From NCBI GenBank assembly GCA_949316235.1, contig OX438754.1:4077501-4141500 (forward strand): 64,000 nt of DNA, in the 5' to 3' direction. This document shows positions 11,393 to 22,849 of the stretch, piece by piece. The stretch is from Oegoconia quadripuncta (lineage: Eukaryota; Arthropoda; Insecta; Lepidoptera; Autostichidae). Made by a program: the position numbers and the translations under genes. The notes beneath the pieces were generated by a model. That model saw nothing but the letters and a program-made list of their open reading frames with translations, did no database searches and was not told where the DNA came from. Within the stretch, counting starts at the first letter, position 1, and the number at the start of each line of letters is the position of its first letter.

Positions 11393-12261
11393 GACGGTGG
11401 TAAGAGCCCTGTGTATGACGTCAATCAGGGGGGCATAACGGTAGAAGCTGCTGGCACTGCGCTGACTAGGGAAGTGATCTAACTCGTTCACGCCGACAAT
11501 TTTCAATGAAAGTGAGTTTGAAATTTGCATTTACATTTTGGAATTTTTTAATAAATAAGTTTTAATTTTGGGAACAAATATATAATAAAATACAAAAGCC
11601 AATGTATAAAAGTACTCCTATTATCAACGTCCACAGTCGCTTAGTAATTTAATTGCATCGGCTACCTATTTAAATTGGCAGCATTAAAAAAAGCTAATAA
11701 AATGTGCGTTTAAAGCCAATTTCAACGCCATTGTGGAATTTCAGCTCCAGTTAGCCAGTCGGAACTCTGCCAAACTATCGAACGAAAGTGCAATCAAAAA
11801 AACATTTCCCCTTTCAACTGCAGTAGTGCGCTCAATCAGCGAGTTTTTTATCGGTCTATTTTTAAAAAGCGACCACACGTAACTGTTTTCGGGAAAATTT
11901 AAAGTTGATATAACTGCCCTTTGTCGTGCTATGTTATAAAATATTTGATTTAATTTTAGATTAGAAAGTATACCAACGCCAGTAGTTTTTAAAACTTGTA
12001 ATATGTGAATAATAATGACAAGATAAGGTATACACACTGAAAGAAATATTGAGAAGATTGTAACAAAATTTTTGTGACTACAACATATTTACACGTGCAT
12101 TGTCATTTAGAGTAATAACATTTCCGTCACAGTACGAAGTTTAAGAGGGTTTATCCCATCTAGTGGCATTCATTGAATAAATTAAGATTTCATAATACAG
12201 AATAAATAAAAAAAAACAGCTCTGACCTGCATTCAAGAAACTAAAAGCTAATTATAAATAA
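11393..12261. other. No gene recognised
   Basis: AT-rich. Two 98-codon minus-strand frames here show no domain or splice support. Confidence 0.4.
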
Positions 12262-12515
12262 CTAGTTATTGCCCACGCCTTCGCCTGCGTGGATAAAGTT
12301 ATCGCGGAAATTTGTTTTTCCCGCTGGAACTACTCACTTTATCGGCATAAAAAATATCCTATGTCAAGACATAGGATAATAAAAGGTAATAAGGTTATAA
12401 ATCCAGGGTATGTTATACCTACATACCAAATTTCATCCAAATACGTTCATCCGTTTGGCCGTGATGGACCAACAAACAAAACAAACATCTAAACTTTCTC
12501 ATTCATAATATTAGT
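12262..12515 (-). mobile_element. Lep1-like non-autonomous Helitron with internal duplication
   Basis: Minus-strand copy: actagttattgcccacgcc at the left, aacaaacaaaacaaacatct and ataatattagta at the right. Near 12350-12400 it carries a small inverted duplication (tatcctatgtc/gacataggata) not seen in the other copies. Confidence 0.65.
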
Positions 12516-13440
12516 ACCTGTAGAACTTAAATTGTTTTGATGGGTGTTATTTTCCAGAATATAAGAAAAAGTGACCGTTTTTATCAAAAATTTGATATTC
12601 TTGAAAAGAAAAGAATATATAAACACAATAATAAATCCAAACGTACGCTCATATATCACTATGTGGAAACACACAAGAAAACGCTTATCATGTAAGAAAT
12701 TAATCTTTCTTTGCTGTAAACTACAAACAATAATAAAACGCAGCTCTGAGTCGTCATCGATCGCGTCGGAACGAAGATTAAGGTTTAATAGATGTGATCT
12801 AGTCCATTTTTGAACGCTGACCAATCCCAATCGGAAGTTACACGTGCGCTTTTGTTTTTTATCGGCTCTGTTTTTCCGCATTTTTGAACATTTGAAAGCT
12901 GTATTGAAAAGAAAGGAAGAAATATGATTCTTTTCACTTTTGACCGCCCGTGGTTCAATGTAAACAACATAAACGAAACGCAGGAAGCAGAATTCATGGG
13001 TGAATACAGTGGAACGAGTGTCTTCTGCAGTCACACAAGAATTCCAAATTTCTTTACAGATGTGCACTTTTTCTCGCAAAGTTTCCTTGACCGATGTCAC
13101 ATTTAGTTGAGTTATATCTATGTTCAGGCTTAAATATTACTTGTACGTGATGTGCGTGTTTAGCGCTCTCGTATTCAACGTTCCCTGCTTTTTACAGCCT
13201 ATGATCGTTCACTAGAATGTTTATTATACAGGGTGGAAAGGAGCGGTCGGTGGAGGAACAGTACTTTAAAGACTGAGGATAGAAAATTTTACTCCAGAAG
13301 AAGTTTTAAGTTCTTTATTCATAAGGCACCAATCAAACAAATTCAAATACATTAGTAAACATATCATCTCTAATAAATGAATAAAATTTAGACACAACTA
13401 AGCAATGTATGGAAGTTACAAAAAACAACACTTAAGGTAT
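12516..13440. other. No gene recognised; long minus frame of doubtful meaning
   Basis: A 203-codon minus-strand frame (12489-13100) runs from here into the Helitron-like repeat. Its composition is low-information (Phe/Ile/Lys/Asn-rich) and overlapping frames on the other strand are open too, so chance is likely. Confidence 0.4.
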
Positions 13441-13745
13441 TTTCTTGGGCGGCTACACCTCGGGGCGATGTAGCCGCCGGACGCGACCCGGGAGAGGATG
13501 ACCCCCCCGGAGCGACCGGGGGGGTGTCGTCGCATCGGGCTCTGTCGCGCCTCATACTGCCCGCTGATCGCGGTGTGAGGCACGACAGCGCCCCCCCCGC
13601 GGAGGGCGCGCCAGCCGCCCTCCGGGAACGGACCTCTTCTTGTGAGGGGGGGTGGGGCCTCCCTACTGCCGAGGAAGGTCGCCGGGGGGTTTTAGTGGGT
13701 AGGACCGCTCCGATCTGGGAGTCCCAGATCCCCGCACAAAAAAAA
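13440..13745 (+). mobile_element. GC-rich LINE 3' region
   Basis: A GC island in AT-rich DNA with short inverted repeats (cggagcgaccggggg, gcggcta/tagccgc). The segment ggttttagtgggta...gggagtccca matches, in opposite orientation, the 3' region of the LINE at 17290-17690. Confidence 0.5.
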
Positions 13746-14189
13746 TCTACTGCCTGCTTCTTTTTTTTACACTGTATAACTCTACTCTCCCAGTGAGTTG
13801 TGCCCCAACAGTAGAGACCTGTAAGGCTGGTATTGTATAATCTACTTCAACTTGGAGTTTACGTTGCTTCTGATGATCTCTCATCAGGGAAATTTTAATG
13901 GCACTCTTGTACGCATATGCTTTAGGTACTTTCCTCGGGGAACCAACCATACTTTGCGGGACACTAACTGACTGAGAGGTGTACATCATAGCGTGGGGCA
14001 CACCAGCGGAGTACTTTTCAGACAACACCAGCAAAATTCAAGTAAGCCATCGCCCATATATACACCAGACGAAATTACAGAACGTAGGGTCGAAGCCCAT
14101 TTGATAAATTCACGTGTCTATACTTAAATAATTGCGCCGACTCGCAGTTCAGGAGCACTCCTTTCAGGAGTTGCTCCGACAATACCTGT

Positions 14190-14345
14190 CTGGTATAACG
14201 TTCTAATCTAGTGATCTACAACAGGAAGGTTATGGGTTCGATTCCCAGTGGGTACATATACTCATTTTAGTTGGTCATAATTATAGGAAGTTTTTTAAAA
14301 TGTCCGCTAAGGTAACCACCACAGCTGCATCTGCAGCGAAGCAGC
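14190..14345 (+). mobile_element. Diverged tRNA-headed SINE fragment
   Basis: B box GGGTTCGATTCCCAGTGGG followed by aatgtccgct-aggta-ccacc, a distant relative of family B. Confidence 0.5.
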
Positions 14346-14390
14346 ACTTTATAAGACTGTTTATATTAAATAAAATATTTTCTTTATCTA

Positions 14391-14610
14391 ACTAATATTA
14401 TAAATACCAAAGATTGGATATTTGTGTGTTGCTCAATCACGGCGAAACGGATGGACGCATTTAGATTAAATTTGATATTCAGGTAGAATATACCCTGGAT
14501 TGAGACATAGGATATTTTTTATCCAGATAAAGTGAGTAGTTCCCGCGGGATAAACAAATTTGCGCGATAAAGTTATTCTACGCAGGAGAAGCCGCGGGTG
14601 GAAAGCTAGT
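14391..14610 (+). mobile_element. Lep1-like non-autonomous Helitron
   Basis: actaatattataaata to gaagccgcgggtggaaagctagt, with gctcaatcacggcgaaacgg and gtagttcccgcgggataaac between. Confidence 0.7.
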
Positions 14611-14674
14611 ATGTTATGGCTGCATCTTAGGATAATATCATAAAAATAGAAGAATGAGACAATATGTCACCCAT

Positions 14675-14845
14675 TAAATTTTTTTTATGACTAACTGGTT
14701 AGTGCTTTACCCCAATCGTGCCTTATATAAAGTGAAAATAACGCTTGTGAGGAAGGGCGCTAACATTTAAAAATACCCTACCACAAACCAAACCGAGTAA
14801 TAACATGTCGGTACCCCGTCGCGAATCAAACCCACGACGTCCCTT
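14675..14845 (-). mobile_element. Degraded SINE family B fragment
   Basis: Starts with a T-rich tail and ggttagtgctt; ends with accaaaccgagta and a diverged B-box (tcgcgaatcaaaccc). The body is mostly missing. Confidence 0.5.
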
Positions 14846-14879
14846 TTATGAGCCTTGTACTATATACATTACGAGTCAC

Positions 14880-15372
14880 CAAAAATTGTAGAATTGCTAT
14901 TGCTAGACATCATTATTTTTTCCTTGGCTCCATTCTTTATAATAAGATAAACAAAATACTTAATATATTTCCCCGCACTTCTAGAGAAACTAAAACTTTA
15001 ACATCTAAATGGCTCCAAGATCTCACATATGAGGAAACCGAAAATCTTCTTTAGAAGATAAGTAAATATAGGTATTATGCACATACATACAAACACACAC
15101 TCGCACACACATATACATCACAAACAACAATTTTTTGTAATTTTTCTTTCTTTGTTTCATTTTGGTGGTGTTGTTATACTTATTAGTTCTGTTGTGTTAC
15201 AATATTTATTTTATATAACGCTAAGTATAACAATACATCGTTGGTACGCTGTCGCTTTGGAGATGGGCGTTTATAGCTACACTACAGTTCCCAATTACAG
15301 TAGCTATCATCGCTATTTTGTACTGTGTATATTTATTTCTGTATCCAATAAAATTATTCTATTCTATTCTAA
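14880..15372 (+). pseudogene. LINE C-terminal scrap and 3' UTR
   Basis: The frame to 15054 includes LYNKINKILNIF and KWLQDLTYEE, resembling the last residues of a LINE reverse transcriptase ORF. The 3' UTR includes a (CA)n-rich stretch (15077-15125) and ends in CCAATAAAATTATTCTATTC. Confidence 0.45.
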
Positions 15373-15779
15373 TTCAGAATCCTTCATCCACGTAGGGCTT
15401 CTTCACTTCTATCTTGAAGTGGAGCTGTAAAGACGTCCTAGCGGAATCAGCTACTATCGTAAAATGTAAAAGTGAGTTTGTTTCTTTGCCCTTTCTTCTC
15501 TTCAAATAAGACCAATCCATCTTCCATATCACTCATAAGATATATCTAATTAACACGCGTAATATGGAGGAACTTAAGCGGTTAAAAACAATAATTCCAC
15601 ACTGAACAGAACAAGTTAGATGCACTCGGAGAGACGTTCTTAAAACTTTATGTGTCTGGAGTTAGAAGCAGATGGTTCATAATGATATTAAAGAAAGTAA
15701 TTGTTTTAATACCCGGATACAGTCGGATTAATGTAAAAGTTTACTACAGGATGCTACTACAGCGCTACGTGCTTTCCTT

Positions 15780-16195
15780 GGCACATTTACATTGATCCAG
15801 TGACTGGCGACAGTCAGAGCGGCAGCAAATGGCGTCACTGGATCGTATTGTTTGTACGTGTCAAGTTTTAATACTAGGGACTATATATAGTCGAGGGAGA
15901 CTACCCCCATCCCCTGCAGCTATAACGTGCCGACTGTTGAGCCTGAATAGGCAGGATCTGCGGGTTCTGGTAGGAACCCTATCTGGTCACTGTCTACTGA
16001 AGAAACACAACATAGGCAGCATCGACAGCCTACTGTTCAGAGGGTGCATGGAGGCTGATGAAACTGTATTCTACGTAGTACCTAGTCCTGAAATGCGTGG
16101 TGGTGGCAAACGAACGGGACAAATCCTTAGTACACCGAGGTCGCTCATGCTGCGAAGCCAATGAAAGTCGCAGGGGACTTTTGTGCTTCTGGTCG
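15780..16195 (+). pseudogene. Jockey-like LINE, zinc-knuckle end of ORF2
   Basis: The plus frame contains LRVLVGTLSGHCLLKKH, FRGCMEADETVFYV and related pieces. This matches the Cys/His-containing end of Jockey-clade ORF2 (tGHc-l--H, C-gC-e-ET--H), with the final Cys-His part lost. 5'-truncated and decayed. Confidence 0.65.
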
Positions 16196-16340
16196 GGGCT
16201 AGGCTGGATCAAGCCTTGTTCATAAGTCTAAATGTGGAAACAGGAATCCACCAGCAACAATAAGAACAAGAACGTGTCCGGTCAGTGCGGGATATCCATA
16301 CAACACAATCTGCGGAGGTGCGCCAAAACGTAAGCTTTTA

Positions 16341-16662
16341 ACCGCCTCCGTAGCTCAATGTAAACAACATTGGGTTTATGTTTCGGAAGTCGCGGGTTCG
16401 ACCTCCGCGGGGTACATATTTAGTACTCGGTTTGGTTGGTGGTAGGGCATATTAAATGTCCGCCTGACTAGCCACCATCTTATCTAAATATGCCTCCAAA
16501 CAGCAATGTTAATAGCATTGTTGTGTTCCGGTTGTCAGATCTCTGACAAGATAGCCAGTCCCCCAAATAAGATGGAGTTTCCGGGTCAGTACGCTACCAC
16601 ATTCGGCCCCATCTTCACTTAACATCAGGTGTGATTGAGGTCAAGTGCTAACCCGCTGACTA
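16341..16662 (+). mobile_element. SINE family B, near full length
   Basis: Head accgcctccgtagctcaatg, B box gggttcgacctccgcgggg; body and 3' end as in the other copies. Confidence 0.85.
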
Positions 16663-16704
16663 TACCGAAATAATTTGGTTGAGAGTGAATTTGTTCATTG
16701 TTAT

Positions 16705-16930
16705 CAACTTTACATTTTTTTTTATATGAGAGGGCGGCAAACGAGCATGCGGGTCACCTGATGGAAAGCAATCACCGCCGCCCATGGACATCCGCAACAC
16801 CAAAAGGGTCACAGATGCGTTGCCGGCCTTTGAGGAAGGTGTAGGCTCGTTTCTTGAAGGTTCCAATGTCGTACTCGTTCGGGAATACCGCTGCCGGAAG
16901 TCCGTTCCACAGGGTGGTCGTACGTGGTAA
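16705..16930 (-). mobile_element. Dispersed non-LTR/SINE-like repeat
   Basis: Minus-strand copy of the block at 5500-5640: T-rich start, ggcggcaaacgagcatgcgg, caccgccgcccatgg, ttgccggcctttgagg. It extends about 70 bp further 5' than the plus copy, with a gttccacagggtggtcgt region. Confidence 0.65.
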
Positions 16931-17289
16931 GAATACAATCAATAAACTGAGATTTTTTTAATAATGAATCGGAACTTTACTAACAACAAAACTCGCTTTA
17001 ACGAGATGAAAAATCCGATAAGTCCGCCTTTGTGTATTATGTAGATTTAAATAAATTGGTTTTGTATTTATTTTCTTTTGTACAACATAGCGTTTACAAA
17101 CACACAAAATTTATGCTATATCCTATATTCCACAATTATGTACTAGGTAAATATCATCCAAACCCGCTCATCGGCGTCCAATTACAAACTTTCGCATTTG
17201 TAACATTATTGGTTGGACTATGAGTATGAGGATGGTGGTTTGCGGTAGCTGTACTAAGGCCTAAGCCTACCGGTGTGCATCTCAATATT

Positions 17290-17700
17290 TTAAGCATTAA
17301 GACGACGAAGAAGCCTGGGGGACGGCGAGTCAGTTATGTGGGACTCCCCTCCCTCTCGGGAGGGATACCCACTAAAACTCGGCAGTAGAGAGGACCTGGC
17401 GACACGTCGGAGGAGATGCTGCAAAGCTCTGCTACGTACTATACTGACATGCACATAGGTTGACCCCGGCTTTAAATCCTTCCTTTTTCTTCTTTTCGTG
17501 TCGAGGCAAATTTCAAATTTTATTGGACCAAAACTTAGCCACTCTAACAGCACTGTCTGTGGCGTTAAGTAGGTCGTCAAAGGTGCAGCTGTCAGGACAC
17601 GCGGGGCACGACAATACGTGATCCATTGTCTGTGGGGAGACTCCACACTCGCATCGATCACTCTCGCCATCGGAGAAGCCCCACCTGCACAGATTAATTA
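17290..17700 (-). pseudogene. LINE ORF2 C-terminus (Cys-His finger) and 3' UTR
   Basis: On the minus strand a frame reads GFSDGESDRCECG, QTMDHVLSCPACP and DDLLNATDSAV, the typical CCHC-like end of Jockey/R1-type ORF2. A GC-rich 3' UTR follows (gggaggggagtccc), shared with 13690-13745 and 618-706. Truncated upstream. Confidence 0.7.
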
Positions 17701-18274
17701 ATCCTTCCTGAAATCCAAACGTTTAAATATTGCATAACATATTTCTTATCAATAATTTATTACTAAGGAAAACTAACCCGTTATTCATTCTTTACTAACT
17801 GGTGTGCTTCAAAAATTTAATTCCAGTCACGTAGCCTGCCCACGAAGCTTACTGGATCTACTGCGTCGGCGTCGACGGCATGGACGATTGCTTAACTATG
17901 TACGTGAGTAAATCCACACATAAGATGCTCAGGCATACACTATGTTTGTTAGAGATCCGTAGTCAAACTTGCAACCCTTATACTTTCCTTATCCTTCCGT
18001 TAGTCCGTAAGCTGCCACCAATGAACCAGTTGGAAAGATAAGACTCGCTCCAGGCTGCCATCAACCTCCACTACCAAAGAAAAAGTATAAAAAAGGAAGG
18101 CTGAAAGATCGTTTTTTACCTGAGTATTTGAAGTTTACATTTGAAATAGTAAATATTAGGACTTTACCTATGAAATTGAAGATTTTTTGCTTCGTTAATC
18201 ATTATATACCAAGTCCTACGATTCTATAGATACGATCATTTCATGGCGGGGTGCTGGTTCCAACACTGACTTAA

Positions 18275-18735
18275 TGGCAAAAGAAGAATGAAAGTAAAAT
18301 AAATGCAGTGGAAATGAGATCATTGAGAAGTATGAATGGGGTGACTCTGAAAGATAGAATCAGAAATAGTGTAATTAGGGAGTTAAGCAGTGTGAATGAA
18401 GATGCAGTGACAAAAATTGAAAAAGTTATGCTGACATTTGTTGGAAATGTGGAGAGGATGAATGAAAGAAGACTTACGAAAGAGATATACAAAGCGAATG
18501 TGGATGGTAGTGTTGGTAGGGGAACACCACGGCGAACGTACCATGATCAAATCGGGGACGTCTTAAAGAAAGGCCAAGTCAAGAGTACCCTAAACCGACG
18601 AGCATGTATGAACAACCTTATGAGAGTGAAGGAAGCAGAAGAGGTGTGTCAGGATCGTAGCAAGTGGAAGTCTGTGGTCTCTGCCTACCCCAACGGGAAA
18701 CAGGCGTGACATTATGTATGTATGTATGTACGATT
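18275..18735 (+). pseudogene. RTE-like reverse transcriptase C-terminal fragment
   Basis: An open frame to 18709 of about 140 codons: [45 protein letters not shown] and [13 protein letters not shown]. This is the usual C-terminal region of a lepidopteran non-LTR reverse transcriptase. The RT core is missing (5' truncation). The 3' end is a short (ATGT)n microsatellite. The frame is intact, so this is a fairly recent copy. Confidence 0.75.
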
Positions 18736-18844
18736 CTATAGCTATTTCCAAATGTGTTTTATATTTGGAAAATAGCACATATTTTAAAGGTTTCACAAGA
18801 AATATTTATTAATGTCTGAACTAAATCACATAATAAATAAATCT

Positions 18845-19090
18845 TGAACACAGCGCTTTTCATGAGCTTCCCATATTATTTCTTAGATACGCAGAAACTT
18901 TTATAAAGTGGTTACTTTTAAAAATTAACACTGCCTATATTTAACTTAATGTTATCCGATAATACACACATAGTTTAGCTAAATTTGAATTTGCCGTTCT
19001 CAAAAAAATTTCAAAAATGTTTGTATGGAGAAAACAGTTTTAATGAAATTCTTCATACAAAACGCCAATTTCATAGGTAAGGATCTAATA
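18845..19090 (-). repeat. Dispersed repeat, inverted partner of 2905-3148
   Basis: Reverse-complement match over about 240 bp with small differences. Confidence 0.75.
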
Positions 19091-19465
19091 AATCAATATT
19101 TTCACATATACACAGACACACATACACACGCGCAATCTGTAAAATTTCAACATACTAATACTAATATCTTTCAATCAATCAATCAATCAAGTACACTTTA
19201 TTGCACAAAAATTCTACAATACACCTCATAAATATAGCTTCAAAAAAAAAATTGTACAACCAGGCGGTCTTATCGCTACCAAACAACCTTTATGCTTTTA
19301 TCTTTATGCTTTGCATGCATGCCTATATCCGTTAATCTAATTAACAGATGTTACCTATAAGTTGTAATTACCAGTAAAATTGTTTCTGTGTTTGGACAAT
19401 TTTGACATCTACGATAAGGTCTTTTTTGGTAAATAAGCATCTTAACTATAGTTAACTATAGTTAA

Positions 19466-19665
19466 CTGGCTAGCTACCACCATCTTATCTAAATCTGCCG
19501 CCAAACAGCAATGTTAATAGCATTATTGTGTTCCGCTTGTCAGAGATAAGATAGCCAGTTCACCAAATTATTTGGGTTTCCGGATCAGGACGCTTCCACC
19601 TTCGGCCTCATCTTCACTTAACATCAGGTGTGATTGAGGTCAAGTGCTAACCCGTAGTGCATAAA
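19466..19665 (+). mobile_element. SINE family B, 5'-truncated
   Basis: Begins at ggctagctaccacc and runs to caagtgctaacccg and an A run. The tRNA head is absent; a duplicated ttaactatag precedes it. Confidence 0.75.
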
Positions 19666-19914
19666 AAAAAGTTTAATCCATGTAACTAATAGGTAATTTA
19701 AAAAAAAGACACGCTTTGGATTCCTTTAATGTAAAACCCAAGACACGGACACGTCGGTATGCAATTTTGATCCTGAGACGAAAGTCAAAGTAGGGTATGG
19801 AAAACACAGTCCGAGGAGGACACCAGCTAAGAAATTTAAGATTTTGCGTCTGCGGGAAAGATCAGTCTATATTCTAGGGCGCGAATGGTATAATTACAAT
19901 TGATTATGCACTTA

Positions 19915-20115
19915 AATAGCATCGGTGGCTCAAGGGTTAAGACGCGCTCTCCCAATTTGGGAATTCCGGGTTCGATTCCCAGACAGGCCATTTTACCAAT
20001 GAGTTTTTTAAATTTAATTTAATTACTTATGTGCATTTATCCAACTGCTCTTAAACGGTAAAGGAAAACATTGTGAAGAAACGCTTTGGTGGAGACGAGA
20101 CTGCTATCCAAACGA
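19915..20115 (+). mobile_element. tRNA-headed SINE, family C
   Basis: Head ggtggctcaagggttaag, B box GGGTTCGATTCCCAG; body taattacttatgtgcatttat and actgctcttaaacggt. The 3' part is missing. Other copies at 41905-42262 (minus) and 50277-50595. Confidence 0.75.
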
Positions 20116-20119
20116 CTGA

Positions 20120-21425
20120 TTAACAGCTATTGTTCCCCATGAAAACACCTGCGTACTTTTCAGTTGTACGTAAGCCATTAGAGCATTAGGTTGAGTATAA
20201 CAAGCGAAACACAAACTGCTACAAAAGTGGCGACACTAGGACCCTTACTAATTTACAATAACAATATAAAGCTGCCATTGGTTTTGGCATTACGTTCACG
20301 TTCGTCTAAGTCTTAAGAAGGTAAGACAAATTATAGGCCATTGAATGGAGCCGAGTACGTAAGTGCCTAGCTTAAAAAAATCTTCGATCCCGATCTTCCA
20401 AACAGCGACGCGATACGTAAACAAGTTCACCTTGAACAGGCTTCCCCTAAAATAAAGACTGAAATATTGGTAAGATATTTACTAAGGGTATTTATATTGT
20501 AACAGTTAAGTAACGAATGCTGTTTTACGAATAAAAATAACTTAATCGTGATATTTGAAAAAAGTTTTTGTAACACATTATGTTGGAATTTACGACGCGG
20601 AAGTAGAACAGTGGATTATATTACAAGGGAGCAAAATAATATTTTAAGAAATAATTTTGCGGAGATATATTTTCCTCTATGAGAAAATGAATAAGATGCG
20701 CTTTTAGTTGTAACTAATGATCATATTTGTATAAAATGGTATTAGAATGTAATTATTGGACAAATAAAAACTAATAGTAAAATTATTTACCAACCAAAAT
20801 ATTATTGACCATAGTGAAGGTATTTTTTAATACAGATACCTCTAACCAGCCAGAAACTTTTTTCTTGTTAATTTTTGTTCGATCGCTTTAGTCGTGAAAC
20901 GTTAGGAGCATTCATGTTCTAAATTCAAAAGCCATTACTACCCTCTATTAAAGATTTTTGAAGTAGAGACTTTGCTCGCAAATTATTAAAGAACCAATCA
21001 TCCTTTTCAACCACACCAATGCTATGAGTAGTAACATATCTTTGTAAACAGCAAGCGTATCCCATGTGTGCAAACTTTTTTGATACGTAGTTTCATTTAT
21101 TGCTGTTGACAATGTATTACCAATTTCTTTTCTCCTGGTACCCGCAGACCTTTTGTGGGTAGACACAGTATCCTGTTGGGGTTAAAGGATCAATTTAAAC
21201 TTTATGTATAAGGTAACTGATATTCAACTTCTAGGAACCAAACAATATGAGGTTTACAAAACGGTTTAATTAGTGATAGGATGAGATGTAAACCCTCTTT
21301 TAAGAAGCTTTTATTTATTTGTTTATGTATTTCTAAGTAACTAAGATATTTTTTAATTATTCGTTGTAGGTTTTTCTTTTGCACACAATTTGCGGCTAAA
21401 CCCCAAAATTTACTCAGTTTCCTAT
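20120..21425. other. No gene recognised
   Basis: AT-rich DNA with only short frames; no repeat recognised within the window. Confidence 0.4.
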
Positions 21426-21429
21426 TTCC

Positions 21430-21545
21430 ATGCTCAGGTTGGATGGAAGAGATCTCTTAAAGAGATCAGTCCACTTTTGTGCGTGACCTATTGTTTGTAC
21501 TCTGTTATTGTAATATTTTGATGCAATAAAGAATATAATAAGATA
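21430..21545 (+). mobile_element. LINE 3' tail
   Basis: ggttggatggaagagatctctta...gatgcaataaagaatataataaga, also found inverted near 43385-43460. Ends in a (AAGAT)n-like tail. Confidence 0.5.
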
Positions 21546-21593
21546 AGATAAAATTTATTTCAGTATAAATAATCTAAATTAGTTATAAACAAT

Positions 21594-21955
21594 ATACCAG
21601 ATGAGATCTTTACCGTAAGGAAACAAATACATATTAGGTAAGTAAAATAGAAGCTATTAGCATAGGTAGTTTAATTTCTTTTTTCAAAGCTGTCATCGAA
21701 TAAAGCGTTAATTGTAACATTTGACGTTTGCGTTTGTAGCCTATTCCACATTAATTACATCATTAAGTGAAATAAATAAAGAAAATGGAGAAAGTATGAG
21801 TTCTAAATAAATTTCGCATGATACCCCTACAACTCCCGCCAGTCGCATATCATTCTCCGAAAAAATTAAACTACCTATGAAAATAACTTCTATTTCTGTT
21901 ACCTAATATGTCCCTTTTTTTCCTTACGGTAAAAAAACTCATCTGGTATATTTGG
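21594..21955. mobile_element. Fold-back MITE, family M1
   Basis: The ends tataccagatgag and ctcatctggtata are inverted; with tttaccgtaaggaaa/tttccttacggtaaa and attaggta/tacctaat the arms reach about 70 bp. Inner about 220 bp non-coding, with attacatcattaagtgaaata shared (inverted) with 62060-62095. TA flanks both ends. Copies at 61860-62240 and, half only, 22365-22437. Confidence 0.8.
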
Positions 21956-22364
21956 TCCACATAATTCCAAAACACTTAAAAACTAGAAGCGTTATTAAAA
22001 CTATGTTGTACAAATACCAACGTTACCTACTTTATAATATCGCCTCAAGCCCTTAATGCATTTTAGAATTACGTGGCAAATATGTATACTGTATTAACCT
22101 TTCTGCTACACTCACCTAAAATAAACAAGACAGATCGCGTGATGGACAAGTTAAGTAAGTTACTATAATAATAATTATTGATCAATATTATATATAAAAA
22201 TAACAGTTCCTTGTTAAGTATTTTTAAATAAATGCTTTCTTTTAAATATTTTTCTTTTACTTTTAATTTATTAACAATCAAAATAGCTGAATACCATTTC
22301 AAATGCAGAAAAGAATAAATTTCATTTATTAGATGACTAAAATTACAATTGCCCTAAGAATCAT

Positions 22365-22437
22365 TAAGTAAAAACTTCTATTTCATTTACCTATGCCCTA
22401 TTTTTTCCTTACGGTAAAAAAAACCCATCCGGTATAT
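22365..22437. mobile_element. Half copy of MITE family M1
   Basis: One arm only: aacttctatttcatttacct...ttttccttacggtaaaa...catccggtata. Preceded by an internal repeat (ccatttcaaatgcagaaaag occurs at 22287 and 22501). Confidence 0.65.
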
Positions 22438-22647
22438 TTAGGCTACATAAATTCAAAATACATAAAAACTAGAGGCGTTATTAAAACTACTAAGCTGAAT
22501 ACCATTTCAAATGCAGAAAAGAATAAATTTCATTTATTAGATGACTAAAATTAGAACAATTGCCCTAAGTCCATCGTAGAGGCAATCATTAAGTAAAATT
22601 GAGAGGTTTAGGACCCGATTTCGAAAGACATATAAGCGGAAGCCATA

Positions 22648-22843
22648 TGAACGAAACGCCTTTATCCGATGGGCCATTTAATCGAAAAGACAAATATGCG
22701 AAAGCCATAAGATCATAAAAGTTAGGTTGACATATTTGTAATATTTTCGAACTCATCGCACAACTGTACATTCGATCTTATGGCTGTCGCATATTTGTCT
22801 TTTCGATTAAATGGCCCATCGGCTAAATGGCGTTTCGTTCATA
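22648..22843. mobile_element. Fold-back element, about 68-bp arms
   Basis: The left arm starting atgaacgaaacgcc and the right arm ending ggcgtttcgttcat are inverse over about 68 bp (gggccatttaatcgaaaag, gacaaatatgcg, gccataagatc). The spacer is about 58 bp. Would form a very stable hairpin. No coding capacity. Confidence 0.8.
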
Positions 22844-22849
22844 AGACGA

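Noticed and set aside
12489..13100. 203-codon minus-strand frame
   Set aside because: Low-complexity composition, no domain, overlapping open frames on the other strand, and its end runs into a Helitron-like repeat.
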